From Brevibacterium sp. HMSC07C04 (GTDB lineage Bacteria > Actinomycetota > Actinomycetes > Actinomycetales > Brevibacteriaceae), in the NCBI RefSeq assembly GCF_001815905.1, contig NZ_KV823244.1, positions 78,038 through 142,037 on the forward strand: a stretch of 64,000 nucleotides of DNA, written 5' to 3'. A program made the translations under genes and the position numbers. How positions within the stretch are numbered: position 1 is the first letter of the stretch; each line of letters begins with the position of its first letter. Of this stretch, positions 25,749 through 34,638 are shown in pieces. The notes beneath the pieces are model-generated. The model searched no databases and had not been told where the DNA came from. It saw nothing but the letters and a program-made list of their open reading frames with translations.

Positions 25749-25821
25749 GCGGATGTGGCTCAGTTGGTAGAGCATCACCTTGCCAAGGTGAGGGTCGCGG
25801 GTTCGAGTCCCGTCATCCGCT
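25749..25821 (+). tRNA. tRNA-Gly (GCC)
   Basis: The acceptor stem GCGGATG pairs with CATCCGC (25814-25820), discriminator T. The anticodon stem-loop CACCT-TGCCAAG-GTG region puts GCC at 25782-25784. The T-arm GGGTTCGAGTCCC is standard. CCA is not encoded. Confidence 0.97.
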
Positions 25822-25850
25822 CTGGTTCGCCAGATATGGCGGTCGCCTCT

Positions 25851-25921
25851 GGTGGCGTGGCCGAGAGGCGAGGCAGCGGCCTGCAAAGCCGTATACACGG
25901 GTTCGAATCCCGTCGCCACCT
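25851..25921 (+). tRNA. tRNA-Cys (GCA)
   Basis: The acceptor stem GGTGGCG pairs with CGCCACC (25914-25920) and the discriminator is T, the identity base for cysteine. The loop CTGCAAA gives anticodon GCA. The T-arm GGGTTCGAATCCC is standard. CCA is not encoded. Confidence 0.97.
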
Positions 25922-25933
25922 CGAACAGGGCTG

Positions 25934-26005
25934 GCGCGATTGGCGCAGCGGTAGCGCGCTTCCTTCACACGGAAGAGGTCACTGGTTCGATCCCAGTATC
26001 GCGCA
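25934..26005 (+). tRNA. tRNA-Val (CAC)
   Basis: The acceptor stem GCGCGAT pairs with ATCGCGC (25998-26004), discriminator A. The anticodon stem CTTCC/GGAAG encloses loop TTCACAC, giving anticodon CAC for GUG. It differs from the tRNA at 26041-26112 at only two positions, both in this loop. Confidence 0.96.
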
Positions 26006-26040
26006 CGGAGTTCGCTCTACAACTGAATAGCCTTAAACAG

Positions 26041-26112
26041 GCGCGATTGGCGCAGCGGTAGCGCGCTTCCCTGACACGGAAGAGGTCACTGGTTCGATCC
26101 CAGTATCGCGCA
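26041..26112 (+). tRNA. tRNA-Val (GAC)
   Basis: The acceptor stem GCGCGAT pairs with ATCGCGC (26105-26111), discriminator A. The anticodon stem CTTCC/GGAAG encloses loop CTGACAC, giving anticodon GAC for GUC/GUU. It ends the cluster and is followed after 6 nt by a strong terminator. Confidence 0.96.
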
Positions 26113-26118
26113 CAGACA

Positions 26119-26147
26119 GCCGGGGTTAAAGCCCCGGCTTTTTCTTT
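26119..26147 (+). terminator. Rho-independent terminator of the tRNA cluster
   Basis: GCCGGGG (26119-26125) pairs with CCCCGGC (26132-26138) around a 6-nt loop and is followed by TTTTTCTTT (26139-26147). Confidence 0.92.
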
Positions 26148-26229
26148 GCAAACACGGGAAATCCGCGCGCTTCGGACAGTGGTGCTTAGGGATCCTGTCG
26201 GACTCACCGGTCCGAGCGGGAAAGCACAG

Positions 26230-26258
26230 ACGCGGGGCAAAACGATTCTGCCCCGCGT
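26230..26258 (-). terminator. Hairpin after the minus-strand DUF4352-like gene
   Basis: ACGCGGGGCA (26230-26239) and TGCCCCGCGT (26249-26258) pair perfectly. On the minus strand it lies 14 nt after the stop of the gene at 26273-27103. The T-tract is weak. Confidence 0.6.
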
Positions 26259-26272
26259 TGCTGTCTGCGTCG

Positions 26273-27103
26273 TTACTTTACGGCGACGAACACCTTGTCT
26301 CCGAACAGTCCGGGAGCGACGGCCAGTACGCCCTCATCTGCACTGTCGGCGGGAACAGAGAAGGCAATGTTGCCTGTGATAGAAGCTCCCTCGTACAGGG
26401 TGGTCGTCGAATCGAGCTCATCCGGTGCGACAACGAGCGTGTCATAAGAGTCGACCGTGGTGCCGCTGGCGGTCACGTATTCGATGATCTCGAAAGGCAT
26501 GGCTCCGTCCGGGTTGGTGCCGGTGTATTTGATCGTTACGTTTGCGAGGATATAAACCTCACCTTTGGGTGCAGGTTCGTTGAACTCGTTTTCGGACGCG
26601 ATGGCCTTGTTGGCGTTGAGGTTCACGCTGTTGACCTTGACCGTCCACTCATCGGTCGAGACCGTGCTGCCCAGCGGGTGCGGGTTGGTGCGGGTGCCCT
26701 CTTCGTCGGATTCTTCAGCCTCGAGGGCATCGTCAGCTGAGGTCGGCTTTTCAACAGGCGCCGAGACTGAGGTGTCGTCGGAGAAGGCACCGCCAACCGC
26801 TGTTGCAACCACGGCGATGAAAACGATGAAGCCGATGATGGTGCCGATAATGGAGATGATGAGGCCGGCCAGGCCGAAGCCCTTCTTCTTGTCCTTCAGG
26901 CACAGGGCAACAATGCTCAAGATGAAGGCAGTCGGCAGGAGAATCCAACCGACGATCAGCGCGAAGGGAATGCACGCGAAAATGAAGCCGACCACGGCGG
27001 CGATGAAGCCGATTAGGCCGATCGTATTGTTTTCCTTCGCCGGGGGTGTGGGGGCAGGGGCATACCGGGGCGCTGCGGGGCCGGGTGCATAGGGTACGTT
27101 CAA
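26273..27103 (-). CDS. Membrane-anchored DUF4190/DUF4352-like protein
   Basis: The 276-residue product has a short proline-rich N-terminal tail (YAPGPAAPRYAPAPTPPAKE), two or three hydrophobic segments (GLIGFIAAVVGFIFACIPFA, then GLIISIIGTIIGFIVFIAVV), an acidic linker rich in Glu/Asp/Ser, and a C-terminal extracytoplasmic beta domain (WTVKVNSVNL, KGEVYILANVTIKYTG) of the DUF4352/immunoglobulin-like kind. This is the usual build of actinobacterial surface-exposed proteins of unknown role. TTG 27103, with GAAAGG before it, is the likely start. It shares its layout with the divergent gene at 27511-28674. Confidence 0.75.
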   Translation of the reverse strand: MNVPYAPGPAAPRYAPAPTPPAKENNTIGLIGFIAAVVGFIFACIPFALIVGWILLPTAFILSIVALCLKDKKKGFGLAGLIISIIGTIIGFIVFIAVVATAVGGAFSDDTSVSAPVEKPTSADDALEAEESDEEGTRTNPHPLGSTVSTDEWTVKVNSVNLNANKAIASENEFNEPAPKGEVYILANVTIKYTGTNPDGAMPFEIIEYVTASGTTVDSYDTLVVAPDELDSTTTLYEGASITGNIAFSVPADSADEGVLAVAPGLFGDKVFVAVK

Positions 27104-27510
27104 GTCTTCATGCCTTTCGGGTAGAGCGCATTGAGGACAGGCCCAAAGGCATCTGTCTGCGTGCATAGTACCCAGAAAATTAGTACCAAGGGCCTAGGCG
27201 CGCAGAGTTTAGAAAATAGGTCCGGGTGACCGCCAGCTGGGTGCGAATCCCCGAGTTGTCAGTGAGGATACGCGGCTGCGTATCGGCAGCTTCTGTCGAA
27301 GTCTCACGGGTGAAGAATGGGCCGTAGTGCTCAACTGGGAATTGCTCCTCGTGCCTGCTGGTGCGACGAACGCATCACGACGGTGCCCCACGTGGGTATG
27401 ATCTGCTCTGGAAATCCTGGGTCCGTTTGGCGCTATGCTGATGAGGTCCTGAAAGTTCGATGAAAATCGTTCTCGAATGAAACGCCCGACTATAAACGTA
27501 AGGAAGCCCT
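27104..27510. other. Divergent intergenic region between two related membrane-protein genes
   Basis: This 407-bp stretch holds the two divergent 5' regions. TATAAA near 27487 lies just before the ribosome-binding site AAGGAAG (27501-27507) of the plus-strand gene and may be part of its promoter, but no matching -35 is clear. I see no further gene, RNA or repeat. Confidence 0.4.
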
Positions 27511-28674
27511 ATGAGCGATACCCCTTCAGGTCAGAACGACTCCAACCCGCAGAACGGTTCCAACGGGGCCAACCCAGACCCGTCAGGCAGCAGCGTCGGA
27601 AACCCCAGTCAGGGCGACTACAGCCAGGGCAATTACGACGGATCCAACGGGGCAAACCCCGACCCGTCAGGAAGCAGCACCGGAAACTCCGGCCAGGGCG
27701 ACTACAGCCAGGGCAATTACGGACAGGGCGACTACGGAAACCAGTACTCGCAGGCTGACTTCGGCAACAGCCAGCCTCAGACGGCCCAGCAGCCTGTCGG
27801 CAGCCAGGGTGATTTCGCGGACTACCAGCAGAGCCCGCAGGCCTATGACGCCAACAATATGTACGGTGCCGCCGGTACCGCCGGTTCAACCGAGAAGAAC
27901 AGCCTCGGCGTCATCTCGCTGGTTTCAGGTGTTGTGGGCTTCGTTGTCTCGCTTGCGGGCATCGTCGCGATCGTCACGGGCTTTATGAGCCTCAAAGCGG
28001 TCAAGAACGGACAGGCAAACAACAGGGGCATGGGCCTGACCGGACTTATTCTGGGCTTCGTGACCACCGCGCTCGGCCTGATCGGCATTGTGGTTCTCAT
28101 CATCATGATGGCTGTCGGCATCGGATCCGAAAGCAACACTGCTTCGCCGAGCAGCCCCAGCGGTGAGACCCAAGCCCCGGCTGCTCCCGGGGACGACGAC
28201 GAAGCTGGAGCGGACTCCGCACCCGAGGGCGAAGGTGCTAAAGGCGGCGACTTCGATGCAGAGATCGACAAGGCCACCAAGATCGGCACATTCAAGGACA
28301 TTGAGATTCATGCGCTGATCACCAGCGGCAAAGCTGCAGACACCGTCAGCCCCCAGACGTTCGCCAATCGTGAAGTTCTCGTCATCAAGTACTTCATGAA
28401 GAACGTCTCGGACAAGCCACTGAAGCCCGGCACGGGCAGGGTCCAATGCTTCGCCGACGGCGCCGACTGCTCGAGTTCAGTTTATGGACAGGTCGGGGAC
28501 AGGGAGATGTCGAGCCCGATCTCCGACTTCGGCAAGAACCCGATCAAGCCTGACGAGGTCGAAGAGTTCTACACTGCACAGGCGATTGAGCCGAAGGCAG
28601 CAGAAAAAGCTGAAATCACACTGCTCATGACCAGTGAGGACTACCGCGACCGGCAGTCCTTCAAGATCAAGTGA
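27511..28674 (+). CDS. Membrane-anchored DUF4190-like protein with a Gly/Asn/Gln/Tyr-rich repeat tail
   Basis: The 387-residue protein starts with about 125 residues of low complexity (Gly, Ser, Asn, Gln, Asp, Tyr), including a duplicated 28-residue unit with QGDYSQGNY and ANPDPSGSS. Two hydrophobic segments follow (GVISLVSGVVGFVVSLAGIV; LTGLILGFVTTALGLIGIVV) with the DUF4190 pattern GFMSLKAVKNGQANNRGMGL, then an acidic linker and a C-terminal domain that probably lies outside the membrane. Function unknown; the layout parallels the divergent gene at 26273-27103. ATG 27511 follows AAGGAAG. A strong hairpin follows the stop. Confidence 0.75.
   Translation: MSDTPSGQNDSNPQNGSNGANPDPSGSSVGNPSQGDYSQGNYDGSNGANPDPSGSSTGNSGQGDYSQGNYGQGDYGNQYSQADFGNSQPQTAQQPVGSQGDFADYQQSPQAYDANNMYGAAGTAGSTEKNSLGVISLVSGVVGFVVSLAGIVAIVTGFMSLKAVKNGQANNRGMGLTGLILGFVTTALGLIGIVVLIIMMAVGIGSESNTASPSSPSGETQAPAAPGDDDEAGADSAPEGEGAKGGDFDAEIDKATKIGTFKDIEIHALITSGKAADTVSPQTFANREVLVIKYFMKNVSDKPLKPGTGRVQCFADGADCSSSVYGQVGDREMSSPISDFGKNPIKPDEVEEFYTAQAIEPKAAEKAEITLLMTSEDYRDRQSFKIK
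27559..27721 (+). repeat. In-gene tandem duplication (79-bp units, 84-bp period)
   Basis: 27559-27637 and 27643-27721 are near copies separated by 5 bp, giving a period of 28 codons. Differences are mostly at third positions, so the duplication is not very recent. It encodes the repeated unit in the low-complexity N-terminal tail. Confidence 0.85.
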
Positions 28675-28699
28675 CACCAGCCGAAGCACGGTGATAGGC

Positions 28700-28730
28700 G
28701 CGGGGCGGGAACACTGTGTTCCCGCCCCGC
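28700..28730 (+). terminator. Strong GC-rich hairpin after the DUF4190-like gene
   Basis: A 14-bp perfect stem (28700-28713 with 28717-28730) with a 3-nt loop lies 26 nt after the stop codon. It is followed by TTCGCTCGTC, so the T-tract is poor. Confidence 0.7.
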
Positions 28731-28872
28731 TTCGCTCGTCATCGGGCAGATCACTCACTCAGTGCCCCCGCGCTGCGGCCGAGTTTCCCAATCGAGTGCC
28801 GATCAGCAACGAGACCCTCGCTGCCAGCGGGTACAGTAGAAGCGCTGAAACGACCACGTATAAGGAGAAGCC

Positions 28873-30876
28873 GTGTCTGACACGCTGACCGTCGCCGGAG
28901 AAGAAATTCCCTACACCGAAGGGATGACGAGCACCGAGCTCTTTGCATCCGACCCGACGACAGTGGCTGTTTGGATCAACGGCGCGTCGTGCGACCTGCA
29001 TCGTCAGCTGCAGCCCGGTGATGTTGTTGAGCCCATCAGCATCAGCAGCGAAGAAGGACTGAACATTCTTCGCCACTCCACCGCACACGTTGTTGCCCAG
29101 GCCGTGCAGGAGCTGTTCCCCGGCACCAAACTGGGCATCGGCCCCTACATCACCGACGGCTTCTACTACGACTTTCAAGTCGAAGAGCCGTTCACACCGC
29201 AGGACCTCAAAGCCATTGAAAAGCGCTGTCAGCGGATTGTGAAAGAAGGCCAGACCTTCCACCGAGTCGAAGTCAGCGACGACGAAGCCCGCAGCCGCCT
29301 GGCAGACGAACCCTTCAAACTCGAACTCGTCGAAGACAAGGGCAAGGGCGCTGAAGGCGCGAGCGTCGAAGTCGGCGGCGGCCAGCTGACCATCTACGAA
29401 AACCGCAGCCGCAAGGGCGACATCGTATGGGAAGACCTCTGCCGGGGACCCCATCTGCCGTCAACCAAGCTCATCGGCAACGGCTTTGCGGTCACCAAAT
29501 CCTCCGCTGCCTACTGGCGGGGCGATCAGTCCAATGCGAGCCTGCAGCGCGTCTACGGAACCGCCTGGCCCTCCAAAGACGAACTGCGCGCATACCAGGA
29601 GCGCATTGCAGAAGCTGAACGGCGCGACCACCGCAAACTCGGAGCGGAGCTCGACCTGTTCTCCTTCCCGGACGAACTCGGCTCGGGCCTGCCGGTATTC
29701 CACCCCAAGGGCGGCGTCATCAAAAGGGTCATGGAGGACTACGTCCGCCAGCGCCACATCGAAGAGGGCTTCGAGTACGTGGGCACCCCGCACATCTCAA
29801 AAGAAGCGCTGTACTACACCTCGGGCCACTTGCCGTACTACGGCGAGAACATGTTTCCGCCGTTCACCGTCGACAAGCACATCGCCGAGGACGGTACCGT
29901 CACCCACGAGGGCACTGACTATCGCCTGAAGGCGATGAACTGCCCCATGCACAACCTCATCTACCGTTCCCGCGGGCGCTCCTACCGCGATCTCCCGCTG
30001 CGGCTGTTCGAGTTCGGCACGGTGTACCGCGACGAACCGTCCGGTGTGATCCACGGTCTCACGCGCGTGCGCGGCTTCGCCCAGGACGATTCGCACTCCT
30101 ACGTTGCAGAAGAGGACGCGGCGGCTGAAATCAAGCACCTGCTGGACTTCATGCTGTCGCTGCTGCGGGATTTCGGCCTGGACGACTTCTACCTCGAACT
30201 GTCCACTCGCGAAGTCGACGGTGCGAAGAAGGACAAGTTCATCGGCACGGACGAACAGTGGGAGATCGCGACAAGCACCCTGCGCGAAGTCGCCGAAGCC
30301 ACGGGACTTGAGCTTGTTCCGGACCCGGGCGGTGCCGCTTTCTACGGCCCAAAGATCTCCGTGCAGGCCCGTGACGCCATCGGCCGCACCTGGCAGATGT
30401 CGACAGTCCAGATGGACTTCAACCAGCCGGAGCGATTCGACCTCGAATACAGCGCCTCAGACGGCACGCGCCGCCGCCCCGTCATGATCCACTCGGCCAA
30501 GTTCGGTTCGATTGAGCGCTTCATCGGCGTGCTCACCGAGCACTACGCGGGCGCGTTCCCCGTGTGGCTCTCACCGGTGCAGGCGGTGCTCGTCCCGGTG
30601 GCCGATGAATTCGACGACTACTGCTGGGACATTGCCCAAAAGCTCAAGGCCAGGGGAGTGCGCGTCGAAGTCGACACCTCCGATGACCGCTTCCCCAAGA
30701 AGATCCGCAACGCTTCGAAGTCCAAGGTCCCCTACACGCTCATTGCAGGCGGCGAAGACCGTGACGCGGGTGCGGTGTCCTTCCGCTTCCGCGACGGCAG
30801 TCAGGACAACGGCGTGCAGGTAGACGAAGCCGTAGAGCGGATCGTCAAGGCCATTGAAGATCGGGCGCAGGTCTGA
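28873..30876 (+). CDS. thrS: Threonyl-tRNA synthetase
   Basis: The 667-residue class II synthetase has an N-terminal TGS domain (about 1-60), the editing domain with [11 protein letters not shown], and the catalytic core with [10 protein letters not shown] and DDSHSYV (zinc ligands Cys and His), then the anticodon domain ([10 protein letters not shown]-like [14 protein letters not shown]). It charges tRNA-Thr. GTG 28873 follows AAGGAGA. Its TGA overlaps the next ATG. thrS-HIT-pgsA is a conserved actinobacterial block. Confidence 0.98.
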   Translation: MSDTLTVAGEEIPYTEGMTSTELFASDPTTVAVWINGASCDLHRQLQPGDVVEPISISSEEGLNILRHSTAHVVAQAVQELFPGTKLGIGPYITDGFYYDFQVEEPFTPQDLKAIEKRCQRIVKEGQTFHRVEVSDDEARSRLADEPFKLELVEDKGKGAEGASVEVGGGQLTIYENRSRKGDIVWEDLCRGPHLPSTKLIGNGFAVTKSSAAYWRGDQSNASLQRVYGTAWPSKDELRAYQERIAEAERRDHRKLGAELDLFSFPDELGSGLPVFHPKGGVIKRVMEDYVRQRHIEEGFEYVGTPHISKEALYYTSGHLPYYGENMFPPFTVDKHIAEDGTVTHEGTDYRLKAMNCPMHNLIYRSRGRSYRDLPLRLFEFGTVYRDEPSGVIHGLTRVRGFAQDDSHSYVAEEDAAAEIKHLLDFMLSLLRDFGLDDFYLELSTREVDGAKKDKFIGTDEQWEIATSTLREVAEATGLELVPDPGGAAFYGPKISVQARDAIGRTWQMSTVQMDFNQPERFDLEYSASDGTRRRPVMIHSAKFGSIERFIGVLTEHYAGAFPVWLSPVQAVLVPVADEFDDYCWDIAQKLKARGVRVEVDTSDDRFPKKIRNASKSKVPYTLIAGGEDRDAGAVSFRFRDGSQDNGVQVDEAVERIVKAIEDRAQV

Positions 30877-31457
30877 TGACGGGCATTCCCGAACCTGAAG
30901 CGGCTGCCGGCTTTCCCGGCGAACCCGATGGGCTGCAGAGACTGTGGACTCCCCATCGCTTCGTCTACGTCGGCGGCGAAGACAAGCCCGCCGACTCAAG
31001 CGAGCAGTCCTGCCCGTTCTGTGCCGCACCTGAGCGCAGCGACGAAGACGGTCTCATCGTGGCTCGCGGAGAACACGCCTTCGTCATCCTGAACCTGTAC
31101 CCGTACAATCCGGGCCACGTGCTCGTGTGTCCGTACCGCCATGTTGCCGACTACACGGACCTGACACCCGCGGAAACCGTTGAAGTCGCGCAGATGTCGC
31201 AGAAGATGATGCGCGTGATCCGGGCGGTGTCCTCGCCGCACGGCTTCAACTTGGGTATGAACCAGGGTGCGGTCGCCGGTGCGGGGATTGCCGCTCATCT
31301 GCACCAGCACATCGTGCCGCGGTGGGGCGGGGATGCAAACTTCTTCCCGATCATCGCCGAGACTAAGGCGCTGCCGCTGGTCCACGGGCAGGTGCAGAAG
31401 CTCTACAGCGAAGAATGGAACCGGCAGGAACCCCATAACGGCGATGCTCACCTCTAA
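30876..31457 (+). CDS. HIT-family hydrolase/phosphorylase
   Basis: The 193-residue protein has the histidine triad HLHQHIVPRW near residue 147 and FCAAPERSDEDGLIVARGEH with AFVILNLYPYNPGHVLVCPY, the usual HIT-fold blocks. Homologues next to pgsA in mycobacteria are diadenosine tetraphosphate phosphorylases; whether this one is cannot be told from sequence alone. ATG 30876 shares one base with the thrS stop (TGATG). Confidence 0.9.
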   Translation: MTGIPEPEAAAGFPGEPDGLQRLWTPHRFVYVGGEDKPADSSEQSCPFCAAPERSDEDGLIVARGEHAFVILNLYPYNPGHVLVCPYRHVADYTDLTPAETVEVAQMSQKMMRVIRAVSSPHGFNLGMNQGAVAGAGIAAHLHQHIVPRWGGDANFFPIIAETKALPLVHGQVQKLYSEEWNRQEPHNGDAHL

Positions 31458-32058
31458 GCTCCGAGGTGCGGTCGAAGTCTGCACGCGACCAGTTGCGGCT
31501 GTACTCGGCCGATTGGGGCTTACGCCTAACGCGATCACGGTGATCGGGACCGTTGGCACCGCAGTGTCGGCTGCCGTCCTGTACCCGCTGCAGCACTACC
31601 TTCTGGGTACTCTCGCGGTGACGTTCTTTGTTCTGTTCGACATGCTCGACGGGACACTCGCCCGACTCCGCGGCACCACCAGCAGGTGGGGCGCCTTTCT
31701 CGATTCGACACTGGATCGGATTGCCGACGGGGCGGTGTTCGGCAGCCTGGCCGCCGCAGCTTTTCTGAGCGGCCGGGCGGCCGCGGGAGGACTGGCTCTG
31801 TCGGCTTTGGTCTTCGCGTTCACGGTCTCGTACACCCGCGCCCGAGGTGAGGCTGTCGGAGGCGATGGGTCCGGAGGGCTGATGGAGCGCACGGAGCGTT
31901 TGATCGTGGTGCTCGTCGCCGCCGGTTGTGTCGGCCTCGGGGCGCCGTATAGTGTGCTCACTAGCGCACTTGCACTGGTTGCCGCCGGTGCCCTTGTGAC
32001 TGTTTTTCAGAGAATGCGCTCGGTTTTCCTGAGCGTGAAATCGGAGGACACGGTATGA
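31444..32058 (+). CDS. pgsA: CDP-alcohol phosphatidyltransferase (probable phosphatidylinositol phosphate synthase)
   Basis: The 204-residue membrane enzyme carries the CDP-alcohol motif in LDGTLARLRGTTSRWGAF followed by LDSTLDR (D-G-x2-A-R-x8-G-x3-D-x3-D). Several hydrophobic helices surround it. Its position after thrS and a HIT gene is that of mycobacterial pgsA1, which joins CDP-diacylglycerol to inositol phosphate. ATG 31444 lies 14 nt inside the HIT gene. The acyltransferase and mannosyltransferase genes that usually follow are missing here. A phosphatidylglycerophosphate synthase is the alternative. Confidence 0.85.
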   Translation: MLTSKLRGAVEVCTRPVAAVLGRLGLTPNAITVIGTVGTAVSAAVLYPLQHYLLGTLAVTFFVLFDMLDGTLARLRGTTSRWGAFLDSTLDRIADGAVFGSLAAAAFLSGRAAAGGLALSALVFAFTVSYTRARGEAVGGDGSGGLMERTERLIVVLVAAGCVGLGAPYSVLTSALALVAAGALVTVFQRMRSVFLSVKSEDTV

Positions 32059-32552
32059 AGGTCCGCACGGCTGCCCGCGTGGTGCTTCTCAATGCTGAAG
32101 ACGAAGTGTTCATGCTCCAGTGCCGCGACCTGGGGGATCATTCGCGACGCTACTGGTTCACCGTAGGCGGCGGAGCTGAACTGGGGGAGACCTCGAAGCA
32201 GACTGCGGCCCGGGAACTCGCCGAAGAGACCGGCATTGAATGTGAACCGTCTGATCTTCTGGGCCCCTTGGCCACGTGCCGTGTGTCCATCCAGTTCTCA
32301 ACCGGTGTGCTGGTGCAGGACGAGGTGTACTTCGGCATGCGCTTCACCGAGGACATTGATCTTGACGAAGCTATGTGGAGTGATAGGGAAAAGGCCGCCA
32401 TCACGGGTGCACGCTGGTGGTCAAAAGAGGAAGTCGAGAAGTCTTCCGAGGTGATCTACCCGCCCGAACTGCCTTTCCTCATCGACCTTGTCTGTGTGGG
32501 CGTGGAGCCCGTATCGCCGTTGCCCCTGAACGGTCCCGGCGGCGCGGAGTAG
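32055..32552 (+). CDS. NUDIX hydrolase
   Basis: The 165-residue protein has a complete Nudix box, GGAELGETSKQTAARELAEE followed by TGI (GxxxxxExxxxxxxREUxEExGU), preceded by RYWFTVGGG. It hydrolyses a nucleoside diphosphate derivative, substrate unknown. ATG 32055 overlaps the pgsA stop by 4 nt, so it belongs to the thrS operon. A Nudix gene in this place is also found in mycobacteria. Confidence 0.92.
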   Translation: MKVRTAARVVLLNAEDEVFMLQCRDLGDHSRRYWFTVGGGAELGETSKQTAARELAEETGIECEPSDLLGPLATCRVSIQFSTGVLVQDEVYFGMRFTEDIDLDEAMWSDREKAAITGARWWSKEEVEKSSEVIYPPELPFLIDLVCVGVEPVSPLPLNGPGGAE

Positions 32553-32626
32553 ACGGCCGGCCGCTTTGCCCCGGTGGTGGTCTTACAATGTAGATCGGAC
32601 ATCAATCGAACGCGAGGAGAGATTTC

Positions 32627-33382
32627 GTGGCAGGTCACTCAAAATGGGCTACGACTAAACACAAAAAGGCCGCTATTGACGCAAAGCGCGGCAAACTCTT
32701 CGCGAAGCTGGTTAAAAACATCGAAGTCGCGGCACGCGCCGGCGGTCCCGACGTCGAAGGCAACCCCACCCTGTTCGATGCGATTCAGAAGGCCAAGAAG
32801 AACTCCGTTCCGGCTGACAACATCGAACGCGCAGTCAAGCGCGGCGGCGGTCTCGACGGCGACGGCGTCGAATATTTCCCCATCACCTACGAAGCCTACG
32901 GGCCTGGCGGCGTTGGCCTGCTCATCGAGTGCTTGACCGACAACAAGAACCGCGCCGCCTCTGACGTCCGCGTTGCGGTCAGCCGCAACAACGGCAACCT
33001 GGCCGACCCCGGTTCGGTCGCCTTCAACTTTGCGCGCAAGGGCGTCGTCGTGGTCAAGCAGTCTGCGGCTGATGACATGGCGATCCTCGAAGCCACAATG
33101 GACGCAGGTGCCGAAGAGGTCAAAGACCAGGGCGAAACCTGGGAGGTGATCTCGGAGGCCACCGATCTGGTGCCCGTCCGATCTGCCCTCCAGGAAGCCG
33201 GCATTGACTACGACAGCGCTGACCTTGCCTTCGTCCCGAACGTCGAAGTTCCGCTGTCGGTCGAAGACGCACGCAAGCTTGCCGCGCTCGTCGATGCGAT
33301 CGAAGACCTCGACGACGTGCAGAACATCTACGACAACGCTGACATCTCCGACGACACAGCGGCTGCCCTAGCCGAAGACTGA
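32627..33382 (+). CDS. yebC: YebC/PmpR-family protein
   Basis: The 251-residue protein begins [20 protein letters not shown], the invariant YebC signature, and has the three-domain family length. YebC proteins act as transcription regulators or, for one branch, as ribosome-associated factors that help translate proline stretches. GTG 32627 follows GAGGAGAG. A TACAAT at 32585-32590 may be its -10. It leads the ruv genes, as in most bacteria. Confidence 0.95.
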   Translation: MAGHSKWATTKHKKAAIDAKRGKLFAKLVKNIEVAARAGGPDVEGNPTLFDAIQKAKKNSVPADNIERAVKRGGGLDGDGVEYFPITYEAYGPGGVGLLIECLTDNKNRAASDVRVAVSRNNGNLADPGSVAFNFARKGVVVVKQSAADDMAILEATMDAGAEEVKDQGETWEVISEATDLVPVRSALQEAGIDYDSADLAFVPNVEVPLSVEDARKLAALVDAIEDLDDVQNIYDNADISDDTAAALAED

Positions 33383-33383
33383 C

Positions 33384-33986
33384 ATGCGTGTCCTCGGCGT
33401 CGATCCCGGGCTGACCCGCTGCGGTATCGGGGTCATCGACTCCGGGCGCGCATCCCGGCCGTCGCTCGTGGCAGTCGACGTCATTCGCACCGACGCCTAC
33501 GGAGCGTCAGATGTCAGGCTGGGCCTGATTGCGGATGCCTTCGACCGCTTTCTCGACGACTGCAGGCCGGACATCGTTGCAATCGAGCGGCCGTTTGCGC
33601 GTTCGGACGTTTCGACGATTATGGGAACAGCGCAGGCTTCCGGGCTCACCATGGGCCTTGCGGCTCGTCGCGGAATCCCGGTGGCCATGCACACCCCATC
33701 GGAAATCAAAAAAGCTGTTTCCGGCAACGGGCGAGCGGATAAGAAGCAGGTGACGAGCATGGTCACCCGGATTCTCAGACTCAACGCTCCTCCCAAGCCC
33801 GCCGATGCCGCAGACGCCCTGGCAGTCGCCATCTGCCACCTGTGGCGCGGGGCGGTGGGAGCGCAGTCGACCCCCGGTTCGACAAAGGACGTTCTGGCCC
33901 GGCGGGCGCAGGGTCTGCAGGGTTCGGGCATGACAAAGGCGCAGGAACAGTGGGCCGCGGCGATTCGGACCGCCAAATCACGCTGA
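33384..33986 (+). CDS. ruvC: Crossover junction endodeoxyribonuclease RuvC
   Basis: The 200-residue Holliday junction resolvase starts [19 protein letters not shown] with the first catalytic Asp in GVDPG. VAIERPF holds the Glu and the C-terminal [12 protein letters not shown] holds the last acidic pair, so all RNase H-fold catalytic positions are present. The start lies 1 nt after the yebC stop. It cuts junctions moved by RuvAB, encoded next. Confidence 0.97.
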   Translation: MRVLGVDPGLTRCGIGVIDSGRASRPSLVAVDVIRTDAYGASDVRLGLIADAFDRFLDDCRPDIVAIERPFARSDVSTIMGTAQASGLTMGLAARRGIPVAMHTPSEIKKAVSGNGRADKKQVTSMVTRILRLNAPPKPADAADALAVAICHLWRGAVGAQSTPGSTKDVLARRAQGLQGSGMTKAQEQWAAAIRTAKSR

Positions 33987-34038
33987 CGAAGTGGCATACT
34001 GTTTTCGCACACCTGTTCTAAAACTCTGAGGGTTTTTG

Positions 34039-34638
34039 TTGATCAGCTTTATTCAGGGAAGCGTTGAATCGATCCACGCTGACTCCGTTGTCGTCCTCAC
34101 CCACGGGATTGGGCGCAAAGTCTTTGTCAGCCCGTCGCTTCTGAGCGGCGTTCGGCACGGTCAAGAGGTCGGCATTCACACGGAGCTCGTTGTTCGTGAA
34201 GACGCGCTGACGCTGTTCGGCTTTTCCTCCCGTGATGAACGAGACACCTTCGTTGCCCTGCAGTCGGCATCGGGTGTTGGCCCCAAGCTGGCCATGGCGG
34301 TGCTGGCGGTCCTCACCCCCGGCGAGCTCGCCGCCGCGGTAGAAGACGGAGACACCAAGGCCCTTACGCGCGTACCGGGTGTTGGGCCGAAGGTCGCCGG
34401 ACGCCTGGTGCTGGAGCTGTCCGGAAAGATCACGGTCACGCCGACGGGTGCGGGCTCTGCTCCACGGGCTGCTGGCAAACAGTCGATCATCGCAGAAGTC
34501 GTGCAGGCGCTTATCGGCCTGGGATGGAAAGAGGCAAACGTCCAACCTGTTGTGGAAGCGGCGGCTGAAGACGATGCCAACAGCGATGTCAGCAGCCTGC
34601 TCAAAGCCAGCCTGCGCACTCTCGGGAAGAAGCGATGA
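34039..34638 (+). CDS. ruvA: Holliday junction branch migration protein RuvA
   Basis: The 199-residue protein has the N-terminal OB fold ([20 protein letters not shown]), the two helix-hairpin-helix motifs ([40 protein letters not shown]) and the C-terminal RuvB-binding domain ([19 protein letters not shown]). It tetramerises on junctions and loads RuvB. TTG 34039 best fits the family start and lies 6 nt after GAGGG; TTG 34036 is directly adjacent and cannot be excluded. ruvB overlaps its stop. Confidence 0.96.
   Translation: MISFIQGSVESIHADSVVVLTHGIGRKVFVSPSLLSGVRHGQEVGIHTELVVREDALTLFGFSSRDERDTFVALQSASGVGPKLAMAVLAVLTPGELAAAVEDGDTKALTRVPGVGPKVAGRLVLELSGKITVTPTGAGSAPRAAGKQSIIAEVVQALIGLGWKEANVQPVVEAAAEDDANSDVSSLLKASLRTLGKKR

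Noticed and set aside
28740-28872. T-box or other riboswitch before thrS
   Set aside because: No specifier loop or T-box core sequence was found, and actinobacterial T-boxes are mainly on ileS.
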